Source of the DNA: an uncultured Vampirovibrio sp.
Lineage (GTDB): Bacteria; Cyanobacteriota; Vampirovibrionia; Gastranaerophilales; Gastranaerophilaceae
DNA: 64,000 nt
Reading direction: 5' to 3'
NCBI GenBank assembly: GCA_910583725.1
Contig: CAJTXZ010000002.1
Coordinates: 1-64,000, forward strand
Shown: positions 35,675 through 42,815 of the stretch, one piece after another
Layout of the letters: every line of letters starts with the position of its first letter
Position numbering within the stretch: the stretch's first letter is position 1
The notes under the pieces: generated by a model
What the model saw: the letters and a program-made list of their open reading frames with translations, nothing else
Told to the model about the DNA's origin: nothing
Databases searched by the model: none
Made by a program: the position numbers and the translations under genes

Positions 35675-36649
35675 TTACCCTCTTGAAAAGACTTCAAATT
35701 CAAGCGGATTATCTGTTTTTATAGGGTTAAAATAAGCACAGGAAGCGACCATTGAGGCATTATCCGTACAGTATTTCATCTTTGGGGCATAAACCTTGAA
35801 GCCTTCGTTTTCAAGTTCGAATAATTTTTCCCTGAGCCTTGAATTTGCTGCAACTCCACCGGCAAGGACGATTGTGGATGATGAATTCTTTTTTGCCATT
35901 TTGACTGTTTTTTTAATGAGCGTTGAGGTTATGGTCTCCTGAAAGCTGGCGCAGACGTCATTTATTGGGATTTCAACATCTTTAAAGGTTTGCGTGAGCC
36001 TTAAAACAGCTGTTTTCAGGCCGGAGAAACTGAATTCATCATCCCCGACTTTTGCTTCCGGCAGCTTAAATGCAGATTTATTGCCGCATTGAGCCAGTTT
36101 ATCAAGCTGTATGCCGCCAGGATAAGGTAAACCCAGTAATCTTGCAACCTTATCATACACTTCACCCGTAGCGTCATCAATGGTAGAGGCGCAAATTTCC
36201 TGCTTGTCATAGTCTGAAACATTGATTATTTGCGTGTGTCCGCCAGATACAAGCAGACATGTGAAGGGCGGCTTTAGGTCTGAATCAATAAAATTAGCAC
36301 AAACGTGCGCATTCAAATGATTTACAGGAAGATAAGGTTTATTATACACAAGGGATAAGGTTTTTGCCGCATTTAACCCGACAAGAAGACACCCCACAAG
36401 GCCCGGCCCTGCGGTTGATGCAAAGGCGTCAATTTCATTCGGCTGAATTCCTGCCTGTGCAAAGGTTTCCTCAATTACTATATTAATTGCATCAAGATGT
36501 TCCCTTGCTGCAACCTCAGGCACAACACCGCCAAACTGCCTATGGGTCTTAATTTGAGAGGCAACAACGTTTGAAATTACTTCTCTGCCGTCTTTTACTA
36601 TTGCTGCGGCTGTTTCATCGCAGCTTGTTTCGATTCCAAAAATTAACAT
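35675..36649 (-). CDS. tsaD: tRNA N6-adenosine threonylcarbamoyltransferase
   Basis: A 324-residue enzyme that attaches threonylcarbamoyl to A37 of ANN-decoding tRNAs. The ASKHA fold opens with 'MLIFGIETSCDETAAAIVKD'. The metal-binding His pair is in 'LPVNHLNAHVCANF', followed by 'PPFTCLLVSGGHTQIINV' and 'DDATGEVYDKVARLLGLPYP', then 'IVLAGGVAANSRLREKLFE'. Length and order are normal. It lies 73 bases downstream of dapL on the same strand, but a terminator separates them. TsaB and TsaE are not in the window. Confidence 0.96.
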   Translation of the reverse strand: MLIFGIETSCDETAAAIVKDGREVISNVVASQIKTHRQFGGVVPEVAAREHLDAINIVIEETFAQAGIQPNEIDAFASTAGPGLVGCLLVGLNAAKTLSLVYNKPYLPVNHLNAHVCANFIDSDLKPPFTCLLVSGGHTQIINVSDYDKQEICASTIDDATGEVYDKVARLLGLPYPGGIQLDKLAQCGNKSAFKLPEAKVGDDEFSFSGLKTAVLRLTQTFKDVEIPINDVCASFQETITSTLIKKTVKMAKKNSSSTIVLAGGVAANSRLREKLFELENEGFKVYAPKMKYCTDNASMVASCAYFNPIKTDNPLEFEVFSRG

Positions 36650-36679
36650 ACAATAATTCGCTTTTATTCTGTTTTTAAA

Positions 36680-36713
36680 ACAAAGACGCCTTCATTAAGT
36701 CAGAGGCGCCTTT
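36680..36713 (-). terminator. dapL terminator
   Basis: On the minus strand AAGGCGCCT and AAGGCGTCTT pair with one mismatch, followed by TTGTTTT. It lies between the dapL stop and the tsaD start. Confidence 0.65.
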
Positions 36714-36721
36714 TTAAAAAT

Positions 36722-37909
36722 TTATACCAATTCTTTTGCCATATTATATGAAATACCGGCTTCCTTCATTCTTTTAAGAGCCTTTTGAAGCACATCAACA
36801 GGCTTTGTAAGGGCTATTCTAAAGAAACCTTCGCCGTATTTGCCGTAACCATTGCCAGGAGGTACTACAATTGCTGCCTTTTCAAGCATTACTGTTGCAA
36901 ATTCTTCGCTGGTAAAGCCCTTGGGGCATGGAAGCCAGAGGTAGAATGTGGCTTTTGATGGTTCAACATTCCAGCCAAGCTCGGCGAGGCCCTTTTCCAT
37001 AACCTCTTTTCTTTCCTTATACATTGCATTAAGTTTTTCAATCTCTGATTTTGGAGCCTTATAGGCTTCAAGGGCAGCGTCCTGAATAGCTTTAAATACG
37101 CCTGAATCAATATTGTTTTTAATTGTGCCGAGCGCTTTTATAGCGTCTTTATTGCCTGCAATGAAGCCGACACGCCAGCCTGTCATATTATAAGATTTTG
37201 AGTGGGAGAAGAATTCGATTGCGACATCTTTTGCGCCTTTTGCCTCTAATACAGACGGCGCCTTATAGCCGTCATAGGTCATTTCACAATACGCCTGGTC
37301 AGAGCACAATAAAATATCATATTTTTTACAGAAATCTACCGCTTTTTGATAAAATTCAAGGTCGCAAACAGCGCCTGTCGGGTTATTCGGGTAGTTTAAA
37401 AACATTAATTTAGCAGCACGCGCAACATCTTCGGGGATTTTATCAAAATCAGGAAGGAAATTGTTTTCTGCTAAAAGCGGCATAGAATAAGGCTCCCCGC
37501 CGGCTAATATTGTAGCATTCTGATAAACAGGATAGCCTGGATCGGGACAAATTGTAACATCGCCCGGGTCAACAAATGCAAAGAAAACGTGTGCTATGGC
37601 TTCTTTTGAGCCTATATTTGCTAAAACCTCTGTATCAGGGTTTAGTTCTACGTTAAATCTTTCTTTCATCCAGGCAGCACTTGCGTCCCTAAAGGTTTTT
37701 GTGCCGTTATAAGGCGGGTAGTCATGGTTTTTAGGGTCGTCTATTGCTTTATGCATAGCGTTTACGACTGTTTGAATGGTTGGCGTGTCAGGGTCTCCAA
37801 TGCCAAGCGATATAATATCAATACCTTTTGCTTTCGCTTCGGCAATTTTTTCGTCAATTCTTGCAAATAAATATGGCGGAATTCTATCTAATCTTTTGGA
37901 AATTTTCAT
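36722..37909 (-). CDS. dapL: LL-diaminopimelate aminotransferase
   Basis: A PLP-dependent class I/II aminotransferase of about 395 residues. It converts tetrahydrodipicolinate to LL-diaminopimelate in lysine and cell-wall synthesis. The start is the ATG at 37909 with AGGAG upstream, giving 'MKISKRLDRIPPYLFARIDE'; upstream codons to 38023 are not supported. Conserved parts are 'DIISLGIGDPDTPT', 'NHDYPPYNGTKTFRDA', 'FLNYPNNPTGAVCDLEF' and the PLP lysine in 'FSHSKSYNMTGWRVGF'. The residue pattern matches DapL rather than aspartate aminotransferases, though substrate choice is inferred. It is divergent from the TPR/NHL gene, with starts 37 bases apart. Confidence 0.9.
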   Translation of the reverse strand: MKISKRLDRIPPYLFARIDEKIAEAKAKGIDIISLGIGDPDTPTIQTVVNAMHKAIDDPKNHDYPPYNGTKTFRDASAAWMKERFNVELNPDTEVLANIGSKEAIAHVFFAFVDPGDVTICPDPGYPVYQNATILAGGEPYSMPLLAENNFLPDFDKIPEDVARAAKLMFLNYPNNPTGAVCDLEFYQKAVDFCKKYDILLCSDQAYCEMTYDGYKAPSVLEAKGAKDVAIEFFSHSKSYNMTGWRVGFIAGNKDAIKALGTIKNNIDSGVFKAIQDAALEAYKAPKSEIEKLNAMYKERKEVMEKGLAELGWNVEPSKATFYLWLPCPKGFTSEEFATVMLEKAAIVVPPGNGYGKYGEGFFRIALTKPVDVLQKALKRMKEAGISYNMAKELV

Positions 37910-37927
37910 TGTATAATTCTCCTTTTT

Positions 37928-37936
37928 TGATATAAT
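37928..37936 (+). promoter_or_regulatory. extended -10 box, TPR/NHL gene
   Basis: TGATATAAT at 37928-37936 with a possible TTGTAT (37909-37914) as -35. The ATG follows ten bases after the -10 box with no ribosome site, so a leaderless or nearly leaderless mRNA is predicted. Confidence 0.5.
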
Positions 37937-37946
37937 ACATAGTATC

Positions 37947-38798
37947 ATGAAAAAAGTTATTTTAAGTTTATTATTTTTATTAATTTTAGCCTCATTGAAT
38001 ACAGCGAGTGCAGCCACAAACACTGTGCCGAGCGCTACTGTATATTACAATCAGGGAATTGATTATTACAATTCAAACGAGATTCAAAACTCCATAAACG
38101 CTTTTAAGAAGGCAATTGAAATTAACCCTAAATTTTATGAAGCGTATTATAACCTCGCTAAAATTCAGGATTCATACAAATATTACAATGACGCCATTGC
38201 AACGTATGAAAAATTGATTGAAATCATGCCCGAAGATTATGAGAGTATGTATAATCTTGGAAACCTTTTGTACAAAAGAGGGTATTTAAAAAAATCTCTG
38301 ACATATCTGGATAGAATTCCTAATTATTCAGAGCATTATGTTGCAGCACAAAAACTTACCGATATTGTTGAAAAAAGGCAGGTTGAGGTAGCGGCTGAAC
38401 AAAAACTAAAGGAAATTACGCTTAAGAACAGTTCATTATTTGAAAATGTTCAGGCGCCATCAGGGGTTGCGGTTGATAAGCTTGGAAATGTTTATGTAGC
38501 AAGTTTTTCACAGAATGCTGTTTATAAAATTACGCCTGAGAATGTAAAGTCTACCTTTGTGGGGCCGAATAATCTAAGCGGGCCGATTGGTGTTGCTGTT
38601 GATAATGATAATAATGTTTATATTGCAAACTACGGCAAGGGAAACATTGTAAAGGCAGAGCCTGACGGCAAAACAAAGGTTTTGCTTCTTGTAAAAAAGC
38701 CATATTGTCTGAATGTTGACAATCAAAATCATAAACTTTTAATAACAGAGCAGGAAAAGAACACTGTTATAAAGTTTGATTTAAATGGGGGAGAGTAA
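37947..38798 (+). CDS. secreted TPR and NHL-repeat protein
   Basis: A 283-residue exported protein. The signal peptide 'KKVILSLLFLLILASLNTASA' (residues 2-22, start shifted by one) is cleaved after ASA. Three TPR repeats follow at residues 30-130 ('YYNQGIDYYNSNEIQNSINA', 'AYYNLAKIQDSYKYYNDAIA', 'MYNLGNLLYKRGYLKKSLTY'). The C-terminal 110 residues carry NHL/beta-propeller strands ('GVAVDKLGNVYVASFSQNAV', 'GVAVDNDNNVYIANYGKGNI'), but only about three blades, fewer than the six of a full propeller, so it may oligomerise. It is a likely envelope scaffold; the function is unknown. A terminator follows. Confidence 0.82.
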   Translation: MKKVILSLLFLLILASLNTASAATNTVPSATVYYNQGIDYYNSNEIQNSINAFKKAIEINPKFYEAYYNLAKIQDSYKYYNDAIATYEKLIEIMPEDYESMYNLGNLLYKRGYLKKSLTYLDRIPNYSEHYVAAQKLTDIVEKRQVEVAAEQKLKEITLKNSSLFENVQAPSGVAVDKLGNVYVASFSQNAVYKITPENVKSTFVGPNNLSGPIGVAVDNDNNVYIANYGKGNIVKAEPDGKTKVLLLVKKPYCLNVDNQNHKLLITEQEKNTVIKFDLNGGE

Positions 38799-38828
38799 AA
38801 CCGTCATTCTTGTTGCATAAGTTTTTAG

Positions 38829-38857
38829 GCCTTGGAGTACATTCCCCAAGGCTTTTA
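38829..38857 (+). terminator. terminator after the TPR/NHL gene
   Basis: GCCTTGG (38829-38835) pairs with CCAAGGC (38846-38852), followed by TTTT. Confidence 0.7.
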
Positions 38858-38863
38858 TAGATT

Positions 38864-39172
38864 TTACGCGATTTTTAGCGTGCAGCCAAGTTCTTTTAGA
38901 ATTTTTGCCAGAGTTCTTATTTTAGGCACTTTTTTGCCGTTTATGATATTGTAAAGGCCCATTTTGCTTAAATCCACTTTTTTTGCAAAGCCCTGTATTG
39001 TGTCTCTTGATTTAATGACAAGTTCAAGCGAACGGCAAAAAACATTAAAATCGCCATCCTGAAGATACTCATCAAACGCATATTCCAAATATTCTTTTAT
39101 TTCCTCTTCAGTATTAAACAATTCACAAAACGCTTCATTAAGAGGTATTGAATTTTTATAGTTTTTATTCAT
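38864..39172 (-). CDS. HigA-like addiction-module antitoxin
   Basis: About 102 residues from the ATG at 39172 ('MNKNYKNSIPLNEAF'). The C-terminal Xre domain has 'TIQGFAKKVDLSKMGLYNII' and 'NGKKVPKIRTLAKILKELGC', typical of the 'putative addiction module antidote' family (HI1420 type). The N-terminal part 'EEEIKEYLEYAFDEYLQDGD' would bind the toxin. Its ATG overlaps the stop codon of the broken toxin gene upstream (ATGAATAA), which is the normal order toxin then antitoxin. The antitoxin is intact though its partner is broken, so it may persist as a regulator or protect against related toxins. Confidence 0.88.
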   Translation of the reverse strand: MNKNYKNSIPLNEAFCELFNTEEEIKEYLEYAFDEYLQDGDFNVFCRSLELVIKSRDTIQGFAKKVDLSKMGLYNIINGKKVPKIRTLAKILKELGCTLKIA

Positions 39173-39486
39173 TATTGTTTCTCCATATTTCAAGGTATTT
39201 CTTTGCTTTTTCTATATCTTTATTTTGCATTTTTTATCACCAGCATTAAGAAGCAATACAACGATATTATCAATCTCCGAAACATAAATCCTGTAACCGC
39301 TTCCGAAATTGAATCTTAATTCTGATATTTCTTCACTTAGTTTTTTATAATCACCAAAGTTGCCATTTTCTTCAATGTGGATTAAACGCCCAAAGATTCT
39401 TTTTCGTATAGAAATACAAGGCTTTTCATCCAATCTTTTACGGGTATTTTGCCATTTGAATGAACATAGTACTGTATTTTCTTCAT
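39165..39486 (-). pseudogene. RelE/HI1419-type toxin gene with two frameshifts
   Basis: Three fragments in three frames together rebuild a typical 105-residue RelE-like toxin. The N-terminus 'MKKIQYYVHSNGKIPVKDWM' starts at 39486. The middle is 'RKRIFGRLIHIEENGNFGDY' to 'GSGYRIYVSEIDNIVVLLLN'. The end 'GDKKMQNKDIEKAKKYLEIW' stops at 39165, overlapping the antitoxin start. Each shift is repaired by one extra A: once in the A-run of CGAAAAAGA near 39440 and once in GATAAAAAATGC near 39225. The frame with only the middle part is open for 73 codons but would lack both ends. It is either real decay or a sequence error in A-runs. Confidence 0.85.
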
Positions 39487-40169
39487 ATTTTATATAGTAA
39501 ACTATAGTTTACTATATGTCAATATTATTAATTTAACAAGGGTTAAAGCCATTGGCTGCTATATTAAAAAATCATTCTCTACAAATTCGATATCTAAAAT
39601 TTTTGCCAAGGATTTTATTTTTTCTTTCATGGTTCTTTGTAAGGCATAGAGTTCGTCTGTTTCGCCGCATTTATCTATATATACTTTAAAAAGATTTATA
39701 AACAAAAAAGCGGATTGTAAGCTAAGAGCGATAGGTGGAAATGACGCGCTTATGTCGCACCGTCAAAGGCGAAGAACAGGAAAGAGAAAATAAAAGGTCA
39801 TGATAAAACAAATTAAATCAAAGAAATAAAGGATGGTAATTAAAGCGATTAAGGACCCACTTAAGAGATGCTGAAACAAATTCAGCATGACGGCTGTGCG
39901 TCAGAATGCAGGATATGAGTACTTTTCCTATCTCTCTAAAGAAACTTAACTAGTTGCACGAAATCAAATGATTTCGGCAAAAAACTCAGGATGATGGGCG
40001 CGTTATATGGCGTTTTAGCGCCCACTATGGTGATGTCGCCAGGAATAGCAATGGGGGCAAGTTCAATATAGTGAAAAGCTGATTTACACTAAGTTTGCCC
40101 TTTCTGCAATTTTGTTTTGTATTGGTTAAATGTTGTCAGAAACCTAGAATTTTACTTAAAAAACAAGAT
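39487..40169. other. spacer with gene remnant and palindromes
   Basis: A minus-strand frame at about 39560-39760 without a start codon reads '...FINLFKVYIDKCGETDELYA' and ends 'EFVENDFLI'; it looks like the C-terminal remnant of a lost gene. Further on are two short palindromes: ATGCTGAA/TTCAGCAT (39868-39888) followed by GACG, and CGAAATCA/TGATTTCG (39959-39976). The first resembles dispersed REP-like elements of the form TGAAACAA-TTCAG-ATGACG seen in other genomes. Nothing else is recognised. Confidence 0.45.
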
Positions 40170-41567
40170 TTACCTTATACTCTTTTCCACTTCTTTTAGT
40201 GTGATTTGAAGGGCTTTGTCGGAGGTTAATTTCTTTTTTAATTGATCATGAGAGTACATTATTGTTGTATGGTTTTTCTTGAAAATTTCACCTATATTAG
40301 GGAAACTTATATCAAGCATTTCGCGCACAAGGTAAATTGCTGTCTGGCGGGCGTTCATAACCTCTTTTGAGCGCTGGGTTGAAAGTATATCTTTTTTTGC
40401 GACATTAAAATATTCAGCGCATTTATCAATGATAAGTTCAGGCGTTATCTTGTTTTGACCGTCATTCAGGCCTAAAATTTCTTTTGCAGACTGCACTGTT
40501 AGCTCAATACCTTTTATTGAGGCGTACGCGCTTACCTTATTGTAGGCGCCTTCCAGCTCTCTTACGTTATTATCAAAGGTTTCAGCCAAAAATTCTGCGA
40601 CTTCTCTTGTTATTTCAAAGTTTGAGCGCTTGGCATGGCGTTCGATTATTTCCACCCTTGTCTTAAAATCAGGCGGAAGCAAATCAACCGTTAAGCCCCA
40701 TTCATAGCGGCTTTTTAGCCTGTCCGGGGTGTTTTTAAAGCTCGAAATCGGCCTGTCTGAAGCAAAAACTATCTGTTTTCCCGCGTGAAACAAGGCATCA
40801 AAGGTGTTAAAAATTTCTTCTTCCGTCCTTTTTTTGCCCTCTGCAAACTGAATATCATCAAGCAAAAGTACATCTACATTTCTGTATCTGTCTCTGAATT
40901 TCTTCATTTTTTGATAAGATTCCTGGCCTTTTTGGCATGAATCAATCAATTGGTTTGTGAATTCTTCTGCTTTTGCATATTTTACCTTAAGGTCAGGGAA
41001 GTTTTTTAAGATGCTGTGGCCGATTGCCTGCATAAGGTGAGTTTTTCCAATGCCGACAGAGCCAGAGATAAAGAGCGGGTTAAATTTTTGGCCTGGCGCT
41101 TCTGAAACCTGTTTTGAAATATTGTAGGCAACAAGCGAGTTTTCGCCTATGACAAAATTTTCAAAGGTGTATTTTAGATTAAGGGCGCAAAATGAATGCA
41201 TTTGTTTAAGGTTGTCAATCTGTTCCTTCATTAAAACTATGTGCTCAGCGGGCTTTTCCTTCTTTTTTGGGGCTTTTTTTACGTTTGTTGGCACAAAGAT
41301 TATATTAACAGGGATATTTTGGCCGGATGCTTCATTAACCGCTGATTGTATTTCTTCAAAATATTTTTGGTTTTTGTTTAGAAATGATACACCGAAAGAC
41401 TGGTCGCTTTTTAAGATAAAATAATCTTCTCTAAAATGCTCTTCATTTGGTTTTACGGCTTCGATAGGAAGTATCCAGGGTTCATAGGTGGAAGCAGGAA
41501 TTTTTTCCTTGAGGATATTTTTTGCTTCATCCCATATTTTTTGATAGTCTATATCGGTTCCAATCAT
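40170..41567 (-). CDS. dnaA: chromosomal replication initiator DnaA
   Basis: A 465-residue initiator ATPase. Domain I (residues 1-90, 'IPASTYEPWILPIEAVKP') is followed by a short linker and the AAA+ core with Walker A 'LFISGSVGIGKTHLMQAIGH', Walker B 'VDVLLLDDIQFAEGKKRTEE' and sensor motifs. The C-terminal domain IV has the DnaA-box signature 'RSKEVMNARQTAIYLVREML' and 'GEIFKKNHTTIMYSHDQLKK'. Walker A has Ser-Val-Gly-Ile where GGxGLGKTH is usual. dnaN is not adjacent and no cluster of DnaA boxes is seen around it, so this is probably not the origin. A symmetric palindrome lies upstream of the start. Confidence 0.97.
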   Translation of the reverse strand: MIGTDIDYQKIWDEAKNILKEKIPASTYEPWILPIEAVKPNEEHFREDYFILKSDQSFGVSFLNKNQKYFEEIQSAVNEASGQNIPVNIIFVPTNVKKAPKKKEKPAEHIVLMKEQIDNLKQMHSFCALNLKYTFENFVIGENSLVAYNISKQVSEAPGQKFNPLFISGSVGIGKTHLMQAIGHSILKNFPDLKVKYAKAEEFTNQLIDSCQKGQESYQKMKKFRDRYRNVDVLLLDDIQFAEGKKRTEEEIFNTFDALFHAGKQIVFASDRPISSFKNTPDRLKSRYEWGLTVDLLPPDFKTRVEIIERHAKRSNFEITREVAEFLAETFDNNVRELEGAYNKVSAYASIKGIELTVQSAKEILGLNDGQNKITPELIIDKCAEYFNVAKKDILSTQRSKEVMNARQTAIYLVREMLDISFPNIGEIFKKNHTTIMYSHDQLKKKLTSDKALQITLKEVEKSIR

Positions 41568-41603
41568 TTTTCTTTTCTAACCATTTTTATGTTTGCATAT
41601 AAT

Positions 41604-41633
41604 ATTTTACTACAAAAAGATTTGTAGTAAAAT
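41604..41633. promoter_or_regulatory. palindromic operator/promoter between dnaA and radical SAM gene
   Basis: Perfect 13-bp arms ATTTTACTACAAA (41604-41616) and TTTGTAGTAAAAT (41621-41633) flank AAGA. Each arm ends in TAAAAT, a -10-like hexamer, and begins with TTTTAC 17 bases upstream of it on the same strand. So each strand shows TTTTAC-17-TAAAAT, pointing to dnaA on one side and the radical SAM gene on the other. Confidence 0.65.
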
Positions 41634-41689
41634 TGAAAAGTAATAAAAGTTTATTTTTTTAGAAAAATAGCTGTATTTTGGGGAGTATG

Positions 41690-42790
41690 ATGGATTATTC
41701 AAAACTTTTTGATTTAGCGAGAGAATATTACGCTAATCTTTCTTATAACAACAAAGAAGGAAAGGCCTTGATACCTTTAAGGTATTTTTTTGAATTAACG
41801 TACAGGTGCAATTTAAACTGTCCGTATTGTTATGTAGGCTCTGACAGAAAAAAGAACGAACTTTCAACAGAGGAGTGGATAAGTATTATAAAACAAATTC
41901 CAAGATATTCTTTTGTAACGCTTGTCGGCGGAGAACCTTTGGTAAGGCATGATTTTAAGAATATTTTATTTGAAACATCAAAGAGGGTTTTTGGCAAATT
42001 AAACGTTGTAACAAACGGGATTTTGATTAATGATGAAATTATTGATGCATTTATAAAATCAAAGATGATGCTTTTATCTGTTTCTATTGACGGGTGGGGA
42101 AAAAACCATGACCTAAACAGAAACAAAGACGGAATTTTTGATAAGATTACAAAAAATCTTGAGGCATTAAACTACAGACGCATGAAAAATAAAAACAGGC
42201 CGATGGTTGATATTAAGACCATTGTTCTTAACAATAATATTGATGATTTGTTAAAGCTTTATGAATACACAACAGATATGGGTTTTGAATTTTTGAGTAT
42301 TTCATTCTTGAGGAATAATGACTTAAAACAAAATTCTGTATTAAAGGATGAATTTGAGCCGATATTTTATGAACCTGAATATCCCATACAGCCTTATTTC
42401 GATATGGAGCATTTTGAGGATGTGTATAGAAGAATATATGAAATGTCTAAAAAATCAAAGACTAAAATAAGGTTTTCTCCAAAATTCGAGGGCGGAGGCT
42501 ATAGAGAAGAGATAGCAAGGATTAAAGCTTTCTTTACACCAAAAGACAGAAAAGACCTGCTTCGCCACCCAAAGGACATTTATTACCCATGCAAATATCC
42601 ATTCTCCAACATGATGATAAACCCCCAGGGTGATGTATATCCTTGTTTATCATTTAAGATTGGAAATGTTAGAGATAAAAAATTAAAAGATGTATTTAAT
42701 GAGACAAAGTTTAAGTGTTTCAGAAAAAATCTTAAGTACTCTAAAAGCTTCAGCGCTTGCCAGATGTGCTGTGAATTAAAGGTAAGATAA
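41690..42790 (+). CDS. radical SAM/SPASM domain protein
   Basis: About 366 residues. The radical SAM iron-sulfur motif CxxxCxxC lies in 'ELTYRCNLNCPYCYVGSDRK', with SAM-binding 'FVTLVGGEPLVRHDFK' next. The C-terminal SPASM part has cysteines in 'YYPCKYPFSNMMINPQGDVY', 'PCLSFKIGNVRD' and 'FSACQMCCELKVR', enough for one or two auxiliary clusters. Such enzymes modify peptides or proteins (RiPP maturation, anaerobic sulfatase activation). No precursor peptide gene is obvious; the PqqD-like gene is 41 kb away. ATGs at 41687 and 41690 follow GGGGAG; a TTG at 41678 is also in frame. It shares a palindromic control region with dnaA. Confidence 0.88.
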   Translation: MDYSKLFDLAREYYANLSYNNKEGKALIPLRYFFELTYRCNLNCPYCYVGSDRKKNELSTEEWISIIKQIPRYSFVTLVGGEPLVRHDFKNILFETSKRVFGKLNVVTNGILINDEIIDAFIKSKMMLLSVSIDGWGKNHDLNRNKDGIFDKITKNLEALNYRRMKNKNRPMVDIKTIVLNNNIDDLLKLYEYTTDMGFEFLSISFLRNNDLKQNSVLKDEFEPIFYEPEYPIQPYFDMEHFEDVYRRIYEMSKKSKTKIRFSPKFEGGGYREEIARIKAFFTPKDRKDLLRHPKDIYYPCKYPFSNMMINPQGDVYPCLSFKIGNVRDKKLKDVFNETKFKCFRKNLKYSKSFSACQMCCELKVR

Positions 42791-42815
42791 ATATTACAAA
42801 ACAGAGGATTTAAAA

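Noticed and set aside
40170..41677. Possible replication origin at dnaA
   Set aside because: No dnaN beside it and no cluster of TTATCCACA-like boxes; only scattered single matches elsewhere (near 20717, 60060 and 61433).
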